DNA of 64,000 bases. Source: Sulfuricystis multivorans. GTDB taxonomy: Bacteria > Pseudomonadota > Gammaproteobacteria > Burkholderiales > Rhodocyclaceae. Position numbers and translations under genes: made by a program. A model generated the notes under the pieces. The model searched no databases. It saw nothing but the letters and a program-made list of their open reading frames with translations, and had not been told where the DNA came from. Shown piece after piece: positions 57,836-64,000 of this stretch. Every line of letters starts with the position of its first letter. Positions within the stretch are counted from its first letter, which is position 1. The stretch is taken from contig NZ_AP018718.1 in NCBI RefSeq assembly GCF_003966565.1, positions 1,240,001 to 1,304,000 of the forward strand. Direction: 5' to 3'.

Positions 57836-58519
57836 TTAGCGAGAAACATCGGAGGCTTCCCAGAGGGGGCGCACGGCTTCCGGCACTGGTTCGATCCGTT
57901 TTCTCATGGCCGTCTTTGCCGAGTGATCGCGTGAGCGTCGGTAGATGTCCAGCAGAAGACGCGTCGCCTCGACGTCGCTCGGATTGGCTGGCAGATGTTT
58001 TTCGAGCAAAGAGCGCGCTTCATCGACTTGGCCGGCCTCCAAATGATCCAGCGCCTCGACCAACAATGTGGAATTCCCAGCTTCGGGACGACTCGAGGAA
58101 GTTCCTCGATTGGCCAGACGAATCACGATGGCTGGGGGATGAGGCTGGGACGCTTCAGCAAAATGTCCCAGGCGCTCCAAGCTCTGGGTGTCGAGCAGCG
58201 GGGAACACAAAGTGAGCAGGTGGGTGCGCAAGCCTGCTCCCCTGTTTTCCAACACGCGGAATAGATCATGCAAGGCTTCCGCGGTAACTTTTTTTTGCCG
58301 GTACGCGCGGGCGAGCAATATGCGCCGGACGTGGGCAAGCAGATCGGCGGGCTGCCGCGCGATCCGGTGTTTGAGGAAGTCGAGATAACGTTCGGCATGT
58401 TCCGCTGACGGCAACACCGGGCAAAGCTTGCCGTGACAATCGAAAAAAGCGGGCTGCCAATCATCCAACGGCGGAACGAACGGTTCGGAAACGGGCTCAA
58501 GGACCAACAACTCGTTCAT
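57836..58519 (-). CDS. Hypothetical protein with C-terminal TPR/FimV-like segment
   Basis: A 227-residue soluble protein. The C-terminal third (LLVEALDHLEAGQVDEARSL through DIYRRSRDH) has a helix-turn-helix repeat like tetratricopeptide or FimV C-terminal modules. The N-terminal part is rich in Leu/Pro without a recognised motif; ERYLDFLKHRIARQP may form a helix. It lies just upstream of the kinase-GTPase run in the same direction and could belong to it, though ~190 bp intervene. Confidence 0.55.
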   Translation of the reverse strand: MNELLVLEPVSEPFVPPLDDWQPAFFDCHGKLCPVLPSAEHAERYLDFLKHRIARQPADLLAHVRRILLARAYRQKKVTAEALHDLFRVLENRGAGLRTHLLTLCSPLLDTQSLERLGHFAEASQPHPPAIVIRLANRGTSSSRPEAGNSTLLVEALDHLEAGQVDEARSLLEKHLPANPSDVEATRLLLDIYRRSRDHSAKTAMRKRIEPVPEAVRPLWEASDVSR

Positions 58520-58565
58520 GGCGTGGAATATATGCGAAACCCTTTCTACCGGTGAGTTTTTTTCA

Positions 58566-59210
58566 TCAGCGCGCCCCGGCGCGTCGTAAAAAGTCGACGA
58601 TCTCGGCGTGATTCGCCTTGCGGGCCATGTCGAGTGCGGTGCCTTCGTCGCGATCGATCTCGTTGACCTCGGCGCCGGCGCCGACGAGCAGACGCACCAT
58701 TTCCAGATGACCGCGTTTGGCCGCCAGCATCAATGCGGTGGACCCATTCGGCGCGATGGCATTCACCTGTGCGCCGGCAGCCAGCAGTAATGCGGCGATT
58801 TGCGGGCGATTCTCGAAGGCGGCGTAATGCAGCGCCGTCCAGCCCGGCGTGTTCGGATCGGCCTTGCGGTCGAGCAGCAACCTGGCGACCGCCTCATGGC
58901 CGCGCAGCGTGGCCAGCATCAATGCGGTGTCACCATAACGGTTGCGGCGGTTGAGATTGGCGCGGTTGTCGAGCAGAAAACGCACCAGTTCAAGATTGTT
59001 TTCGCGGGCGGCGATCATCAGCAGCGTGTTGCCCTGGGCATCGGTGGTATTGACATCCATGCCGCGCCGCAACAGGTCGATGACCTGTTCGGTTTCATTT
59101 TGCTCGGCCGCGTGCAGGATGTCTTCATACACCCCGGCGACGGCGTGAATGGCAAGCAAGGCATACAAGAGTGACAGGACCAAGTATTTTTTCATCGGCT
59201 GTGCTTTCAT
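58566..59210 (-). CDS. Secreted ankyrin-repeat protein
   Basis: A 214-residue protein with a signal peptide (LVLSLLYALLAIHAVA) and about five ankyrin repeats, e.g. GNTLLMIAARENNLELVRFL, GDTALMLATLRGHEAVARLL, GWTALHYAAFENRPQIAALL. It probably works by protein binding in the periplasm. The start ATG overlaps the tatD stop (ATGA), so it is the last gene of the mltG-tmk-holB-tatD operon. Ankyrin proteins follow tatD in several betaproteobacteria. Confidence 0.88.
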   Translation of the reverse strand: MKAQPMKKYLVLSLLYALLAIHAVAGVYEDILHAAEQNETEQVIDLLRRGMDVNTTDAQGNTLLMIAARENNLELVRFLLDNRANLNRRNRYGDTALMLATLRGHEAVARLLLDRKADPNTPGWTALHYAAFENRPQIAALLLAAGAQVNAIAPNGSTALMLAAKRGHLEMVRLLVGAGAEVNEIDRDEGTALDMARKANHAEIVDFLRRAGAR

Positions 59211-59989
59211 CGTTTGGCGTGGCTGAAAAGCCGGAAGAAGTTCTCGGTCGTCTGCTCGGCGACCGCATCGAGCGTCAAGCCACGTAAGCGGGCGATCTCT
59301 TCGGCGACATGACGCACATAGGCGGGCTGATTCACCTTGCCGCGGTAGGGCACTGGCGCGAGATAAGGAGCATCGGTTTCGACGAGCATGCGTTCGAGCG
59401 GCACCATTTTTGCGACTTCCTTGAGTTCGATGGCATTTTTGAAGGTGACGATACCCGAGAACGAAATGTAGAACCCCAGATCGAGCGCAGTGCGAGCAAT
59501 CTGTGCGCTTTCGGTGAAGCAATGGAAGACACCGCCGACCGCCTCCGCCCCCTCCTCTTTCAAGATGGCCAGAGTATCGGCCGCGGCCGAGCGGGTGTGA
59601 ATGATCAGCGGCTTGCTGCAGAGCCGGGCAGCGCGAATGTGAGTGCGAAAACGCTCGCGTTGCCACTCCAGATCACCCTCGAGGCGATAATAATCGAGGC
59701 CGGTTTCGCCAATGGCCACGACTCTTGGATCATTGGCCAGTTCAAGCAAAGTCTTGGCATCGGGGTCTCTTTCAGAATATTCCGTATCCGGGTGCACACC
59801 GACTGCGGCGAAGAGGTTGGATGCCGAGCGGACGAGCGCCAGCATCGCCGGGAAACGCTCCAAGGTGACGCCAGCGCACAGTGCCCAGCCAACGTCGGCC
59901 TGCGCCATGGCGGCTAGAAGATCGTGGAGATTTTCCGCAAGCTCAGGGAAATCGAGATGGCAATGGGAGTCGACGAGTGGCGCGTTCAT
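59207..59989 (-). CDS. TatD-family metal-dependent hydrolase (YcfH-like)
   Basis: A 260-residue TIM-barrel: LVDSHCHLDFPEL (metal His pair), GETGLDYYR (Glu), IIHTRSA, HCFTES and ETDAPYLAPVPYRGK (Asp). The family includes DNases and D-aminoacyl-tRNA deacylases; cellular role is not certain. Start ATG 59989 gives the family N-terminus. It overlaps holB by 4 nt. Confidence 0.93.
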   Translation of the reverse strand: MNAPLVDSHCHLDFPELAENLHDLLAAMAQADVGWALCAGVTLERFPAMLALVRSASNLFAAVGVHPDTEYSERDPDAKTLLELANDPRVVAIGETGLDYYRLEGDLEWQRERFRTHIRAARLCSKPLIIHTRSAAADTLAILKEEGAEAVGGVFHCFTESAQIARTALDLGFYISFSGIVTFKNAIELKEVAKMVPLERMLVETDAPYLAPVPYRGKVNQPAYVRHVAEEIARLRGLTLDAVAEQTTENFFRLFSHAKR

Positions 59990-60996
59990 GATTCGAGGGG
60001 CTTGAATGCGCGCAGGCAAAGGTCTTCGAGAAAAAGTCGCGGATTGAGCGGGTGATTTGCCCAGGCGCGCAATTGGGCTATTTGCCGTTGGGCGCGGATC
60101 AACGCAGGCAGGGTGGTTCTCTGAGCGAGTGGCGCAAGCGCATCGCGGTCGAAATAGCGAGGTGCATGACCGACCCGGCACAAGCCAAGGTCGTGGAGCC
60201 ACTTTTGCACGGTCACGACCAGATCCTCGATGCCGAGCCCCGCATCATCTTTAACGAGCCCTTCCCAGCGCGCCGCGAGCGCGAGCGGTTCAGAAGGCCG
60301 CAGCAAATCGCTCACCAGCTTTTCCAGAGCCTTCAGACGGCCGCTGCGGGCGGCATCGAAAAGCTGGCGTGGAGCCTGGCCGAAAAATGGCAGCCACTTC
60401 GCCTCGCCAGCAAGTTTTTGCTCTTCCAGCCAACGTCGGCTTTGCTCGATGGGCGGAGGGGCGAAAACGACGCGTCGAGAACGGCTCAAGAGCGTCGGCA
60501 AGAGGCTGCGCCATCTGTTGGAAATCATTATGAAATAGAAAGATGTCGATGGTTCTTCAAGTATCTTGAGAAGAGAGTTGGCAACGATTGGGTTCATCGC
60601 TTCGGCCGGGTCGATCAGGCAGACCCGCGCTCCGCCGCGATGGCCGCCAACGTGGAAGAAGTCTTCCAGCTCACGGATCTGCTGGATGCGGATCTGGCGA
60701 CCGGTCTTTTTCTTTTCTCCTTCGCTATGCTTTGCGTCCTCCTCGGCCGCACTTTCAGCCTCGGGCTGGACGAGCCGAAAATCGGGATGCTGGCCATTGG
60801 CCATCATCGAACAGGACGGGCAGCGGCCGCAAGCGGGCTCATGGGGGCCGCGCGGTATCTCGCAGAGCAGACGGGCCGCCAACGCATCCGCCAACTCCCG
60901 CTTCCCGACTCCGACCGGACCAGTGAACAGCAGCGCATGGGGCAGGCGCACATCGGGCCCAGTCAGGCTCTTCCATATATCTTCATTTAGTATCAT
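59986..60996 (-). CDS. holB: DNA polymerase III subunit delta'
   Basis: A 336-residue clamp-loader subunit. GPVGVGKRELADAL (Walker A-like), a zinc-binding ACGRCPSC and LKILEEPSTSFYF are visible. It sits between tmk and tatD, the conserved order in proteobacteria. Residues 85-105 are an acidic, Lys-rich insert (AEEDAKHSEGEKKKTG) probably a flexible loop. Confidence 0.93.
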   Translation of the reverse strand: MILNEDIWKSLTGPDVRLPHALLFTGPVGVGKRELADALAARLLCEIPRGPHEPACGRCPSCSMMANGQHPDFRLVQPEAESAAEEDAKHSEGEKKKTGRQIRIQQIRELEDFFHVGGHRGGARVCLIDPAEAMNPIVANSLLKILEEPSTSFYFIMISNRWRSLLPTLLSRSRRVVFAPPPIEQSRRWLEEQKLAGEAKWLPFFGQAPRQLFDAARSGRLKALEKLVSDLLRPSEPLALAARWEGLVKDDAGLGIEDLVVTVQKWLHDLGLCRVGHAPRYFDRDALAPLAQRTTLPALIRAQRQIAQLRAWANHPLNPRLFLEDLCLRAFKPLES

Positions 60997-61000
60997 TTAT

Positions 61001-61615
61001 TCAATATCTTAAGAATATATCTTCAAGTTGTTTCTGAATGAGTGCACAACTTTGGCTGGCATCGATCACCTTCACCCGTTCCGGCATTCGACGGGCGCGC
61101 GCCAGGTAAGCAGCGCGAACGCGTTCGTGGAAATCGGCCTTTTCCTGTTCGAAACGATCGAGCTGCCGGGAAGCCTTGGCCATGCGTTGCATCGCGATCT
61201 CGACCGGCAGGTCAAAGAGGAGCGTCAGATCGGGCTGGAAACCACCTTGCACCCAGATTTCCAGTTGGGCGAGTTTTTCGGCCGACAGCCCTCGTCCACC
61301 GCCCTGATAGGCGAAGCTTGCATCAGTGAAGCGATCGCAGACGACCCAGTCGCCCCGTTCGAGCGCCGGCCAGATGAGCTCGCCCAGATGCTCGCGGCGG
61401 GCGGCGAACATCAGAAGAGCCTCGGTTTCGAGATGCATCGGTTCGGCAAGCAGCAGTCCGCGCAGCTTCTCGCCCAGGGGCGTGCCGCCCGGCTCCCGGG
61501 TCTGCACGACGCGATATCCACGCCGACGCAGGAATTCGACCAGCCAGGCAAGATGCGTGCTCTTGCCGGCGCCATCGATGCCTTCGAGCGTGATGAATTT
61601 GCCTCTTGCCGTCAC
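61001..61615 (-). CDS. tmk: Thymidylate kinase
   Basis: A 204-residue dTMP kinase: [18 protein letters not shown] (P-loop), [14 protein letters not shown] (DR/E-type motif), [16 protein letters not shown] (DRF/Q). The stop lies 4 nt before holB and the start overlaps mltG by ATGA, giving a tightly packed operon. Confidence 0.96.
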   Translation of the reverse strand: MTARGKFITLEGIDGAGKSTHLAWLVEFLRRRGYRVVQTREPGGTPLGEKLRGLLLAEPMHLETEALLMFAARREHLGELIWPALERGDWVVCDRFTDASFAYQGGGRGLSAEKLAQLEIWVQGGFQPDLTLLFDLPVEIAMQRMAKASRQLDRFEQEKADFHERVRAAYLARARRMPERVKVIDASQSCALIQKQLEDIFLRY

Positions 61616-62616
61616 TTTTTCCCCAACTGGTATTTGGCTACCGCGCGATTATGCTCCTCCAGCGTGCGCGAAAAAACGCTGGAACCGTCCCCGCGGGCGA
61701 CGAAGTAGAGGAAATCGGTCTGCGGCGGATGGAGCGCCGCTTCGAGCGAAGCCATGCCCGGCAGGCAGATCGGCGTCGGTGGCAGGCCGCTGCGAGTATA
61801 GGTGTTCCAGGGGGTATCGGCCTGCAGATCGCGCTTTCTCAGATTGCCATCGAACTTTTCGCCCAGACCGTAAATCACGCTCGGATCGGTCTGCAACGGC
61901 ATGCCGAGCTTGAGGCGATTGACGAACACCGAGGCGATCTTGCCGCGATCGGTGGCAAGGCCGGTTTCCTTTTCGATGATCGAAGCCATGATCAACGCTT
62001 CGGCCGGGTTTTGATAAGGCACTGAAGGGTCGCGGTTTTCCCAGGCGACGGCCAAGCGGCGCTGCATGGCGCGGTAGGCGCGCCGGTAGATGTCGAAATC
62101 GCTCGAACGACGGACAAAGAGATAGGTGTCTGGGAAAAACCGACCTTCGGCATATGGCTCCGTCGCGCCGATGCGTTGCAGGATCTCGGCTTCAGTCAGC
62201 TCGGTGCTGTCGTGACGCAGGTCGTGATGGGCATCGATCAGCGCGCGCATGTCGCGGAAAGTCTTTCCCTCGACGATGACGATCTCGCTTAGGGTCACGT
62301 CGCCGGCAGTGAGCTTTTCGAGCAGCTGCCATGCCGTGATGCCAGCGCCGATTTCGTAAGCGCCGGCCTTGATGTTGCGGTCGCGGCCCGCCAGCCGGCC
62401 CAGCAGCGCGAATTGCCACGGCCGGATGCCGACGCCGGCATCGCGCATCGCCTGGGCAGCGCCCTTGAGGCCGAGACCGGGGCGAATGTCGAAATCCACC
62501 ACCCCGTCGGGGTTGAGTTGCAAGGAGATGGCCGCAGATGCGAACCAGACCATCCAGCCGGCGAAAGCCGCCGCGAGCAGGAAGGTCAGCCATAATAAGT
62601 GTTTGAGTAGTCGCAT
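61612..62616 (-). CDS. mltG: Endolytic murein transglycosylase MltG
   Basis: A 334-residue inner-membrane protein (TM 8-28) of the YceG/MltG family. LysM-like N-terminal part, then the catalytic core with [11 protein letters not shown] (Glu) and [15 protein letters not shown], ending [18 protein letters not shown]. It cuts nascent glycan strands and limits chain length. First gene of mltG-tmk-holB-tatD-ank. Confidence 0.93.
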   Translation of the reverse strand: MRLLKHLLWLTFLLAAAFAGWMVWFASAAISLQLNPDGVVDFDIRPGLGLKGAAQAMRDAGVGIRPWQFALLGRLAGRDRNIKAGAYEIGAGITAWQLLEKLTAGDVTLSEIVIVEGKTFRDMRALIDAHHDLRHDSTELTEAEILQRIGATEPYAEGRFFPDTYLFVRRSSDFDIYRRAYRAMQRRLAVAWENRDPSVPYQNPAEALIMASIIEKETGLATDRGKIASVFVNRLKLGMPLQTDPSVIYGLGEKFDGNLRKRDLQADTPWNTYTRSGLPPTPICLPGMASLEAALHPPQTDFLYFVARGDGSSVFSRTLEEHNRAVAKYQLGKK

Positions 62617-62625
62617 ACGAGGCGG

Positions 62626-62787
62626 CTATGATAGTGAAACCTCTGCCTAACTTGCTGTGCGGGTGGTCTGCTGCGTTGCGCGGTGCTCGGATGCTCGCCT
62701 ACCCACGCAGGTATGTCTCGCATCCTGCGCTCCGTGCGCCTTGCATCCCATCCCGCTCGCGGCGTTATGCAGAAGTTTCATAGTGAG
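62626..62787. repeat. ~160-bp inverted-repeat element related to 23183-23332
   Basis: The core shares GCGTTGCGCGGTGCTCG and GCTCCGTGCGCCTTGCATC with the element at 23183, but the ends differ: CTATGATAGTGAAACCTCTG on the left matches, inverted, GCAGAAGTTTCATAGTGAG on the right. It occupies the gap between divergent mltG and ygfZ. Confidence 0.6.
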
Positions 62788-62887
62788 AACGCTTTACCGA
62801 CCGACCTCACCACTTGCGTTCGATCGACCCGCGGGTGGCCAAGGTCGGCGATGTGGCGTTGGCCGCTTCATCGATCGAGGATTTCGC

Positions 62888-63769
62888 ATGAGCCAGAGCA
62901 CCTTCATTCCTCTCACCGACCAGGGCTTGATCCGCGCCAGCGGCGAGGAGGCAACGAGTTTTTTGCACAACCTGCTGACCAACGACATCAACCACTTGCC
63001 GGCCGACGGCGCGCGTCATGCGGCGCTTTGCACCGCCAAGGGCCGCATGATCGCCAGTTTCCTGATCTGGCGCGAAGGGCAAGATATTCTCCTGATGCTC
63101 TCGGCCGACATCCTGCCGGGCATCCTGAAGAAACTGTCGATGTACATCCTGCGCAGCAAGGTTAGGCTCACGGACATCAGCGCCGAGCGCACGCTCTTTG
63201 GCGTGCTCGGCAGTGAAATCGGACCGACCGAGCCGATGTCGACCGCGCAGTGGCACGGCGGCACGGCGATTCGGCTCGATGCCGGGCGCGCGATCCTTGC
63301 TCTTCCCGCTGGCGCGCCTGTGCCCGCGGATGGACGTCTCGGTGAGATCGCCGCATGGCATCTGGCCGAGATTCGCGCAGGCATTCCGCGCATCGTCGCC
63401 GCCACCCAAGAGCTATTCACCCCGCAGATGGTGAATTACGAGCTTGCCAAGATCGGCGGCGTCAGCTTCCAGAAAGGCTGCTATCCAGGACAGGAAATCG
63501 TCGCCCGCACGCAGTATCTCGGCAAGGTCAAGCGGCGCATGTATCGGGTGCGGCTTAATGAGCCCTTTCCGCCAGGCACCGAGGTGTTCACCCCCGCAGC
63601 GGGCGACCAGCATTGCGGCAACGTCGTGCTGTGCGCTCCTTCGCCAGACGGCGGCTTCGAGGCTTTGCTCGTCGTGCAATCCTCGGGGGCGCAATCCGAT
63701 GGAGTGTATGTCGGCAAGCCCGACGGGGCGCGCGCCACGTTGCTCGATCTGCCCTATCCCATCGATTGA
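62888..63769 (+). CDS. ygfZ: Folate-binding YgfZ-family protein
   Basis: A 293-residue GcvT-like protein involved in Fe-S cluster repair or assembly in a folate-dependent way. The signature KGCYPGQEIVARTQYLGK is present with its Cys. ATG 62888 (GAGG upstream) opens SQSTFIPLTDQGLIR, the family start; the in-frame extension into the repeat element is discarded. Confidence 0.92.
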   Translation: MSQSTFIPLTDQGLIRASGEEATSFLHNLLTNDINHLPADGARHAALCTAKGRMIASFLIWREGQDILLMLSADILPGILKKLSMYILRSKVRLTDISAERTLFGVLGSEIGPTEPMSTAQWHGGTAIRLDAGRAILALPAGAPVPADGRLGEIAAWHLAEIRAGIPRIVAATQELFTPQMVNYELAKIGGVSFQKGCYPGQEIVARTQYLGKVKRRMYRVRLNEPFPPGTEVFTPAAGDQHCGNVVLCAPSPDGGFEALLVVQSSGAQSDGVYVGKPDGARATLLDLPYPID

Positions 63770-63772
63770 CCG

Positions 63773-64000
63773 ATGTGCCTGATTCTCGTCGCCTGGCACG
63801 CCCATCACGAGTTTCCACTCGTCGTCGCGGCGAACCGTGACGAGTTCCATGCCCGGGCGACGGCTCCGGCGGCCTTCTGGGCGGATCATCCCCAGGTGCT
63901 CGCCGGCCGTGACCTCGCCGCAGGAGGCACCTGGCTGGGCTTCACGTGCGATGGCCGCCTCGCGGCGCTGACCAATTTCCGTGATCCGGCCCGCCATCAG
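63773..64000 (+). CDS. NRDE-family (TANGO2-like) protein, 5' part
   Basis: The first 76 residues of an Ntn-hydrolase-like protein, cut by the window end. It begins MCLILVAWH and has the NRDE motif in [12 protein letters not shown] and GGTWLGF, both diagnostic. The N-terminal Cys2 fits an Ntn nucleophile. It starts 3 nt after the ygfZ stop. Function not established. Confidence 0.9.
   Translation, partial: MCLILVAWHAHHEFPLVVAANRDEFHARATAPAAFWADHPQVLAGRDLAAGGTWLGFTCDGRLAALTNFRDPARHQ

Noticed and set aside
42318-62370. Further copies of the 24-bp repeat (e.g. CCAGCGCCGAT words at 42318 and 62341)
   Set aside because: They match over only 10-12 bases, expected by chance in GC-rich coding DNA.

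Overview
The window is a compact, GC-rich chromosomal segment from a betaproteobacterium. Rhodocyclales or a Sterolibacterium/Sulfuritalea-like group fits best, judging from a phasin, a CHASE-type hybrid kinase, an hpnCDE squalene block, PEP-CTERM and bacteriohemerythrin genes, and a tig-clpP-clpX-lon order. The rank is inferred from gene content; no rRNA is present.

Layout: 0-1 kb holds the end of a molybdopterin block (moeA', moaD, moaE); moaA-mobA appear later at 49.5-51.1 kb. 1-4.1 kb carries a phasin, a CoA transferase and a VapC/AbrB toxin-antitoxin pair. 4.1-11.3 kb is a signalling block: HD-GYP protein, CHASE-PAS hybrid kinase with two HPt domains, a response regulator and a REC-EAL phosphodiesterase. 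clpB follows behind a sigma-32 promoter. 14.1-18.2 kb is a three-gene exopolysaccharide operon (PEP-CTERM protein, c-di-GMP-binding cellulose-synthase-like enzyme, BcsS-like barrel) with a sigma-54 promoter. It is bracketed by a 40-bp direct repeat of the 3' end of tag. 18-34.5 kb contains tag, a MepK/LdtD-like cell-wall pair, a PatZ-like acyl-CoA synthetase/acetyltransferase, methyltransferases, bacteriohemerythrin, rsuA, a second toxin-antitoxin pair, mnmH/selD, tesA/ybbA and hpnCDE. 34.5-41.7 kb is proteostasis (tRNA-Leu, tig, clpP, clpX, lon, tRNA-Val, cnoX). 41.9-49.5 kb holds a GarR-like reductase, a PEBP protein, purL and relA.

The most unusual region is 51.3-57.6 kb. It is a minus-strand gene run encoding a pseudo-receiver protein, a Ser/Thr kinase fused to a Ras/MglA-like GTPase, an unknown protein, a roadblock/LC7 (MglB-like) protein, an Aer-like PAS protein, two PhnD-like ligand-binding proteins without signal peptides, and a V4R protein. 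I read it as a cytoplasmic sensory/GTPase switch. The window ends with the mltG-tmk-holB-tatD-ankyrin operon, ygfZ and the start of an NRDE-family gene.

Mobile and repetitive DNA is notable: three copies of a ~205-bp MITE-like element with 5-6 bp target duplications (one inserted exactly in a tig/clpP ATGA junction), a family of ~150-bp inverted-repeat elements, a 24-bp repeat found inside reading frames, a 59-bp repeat pair and a 23-bp tandem array.
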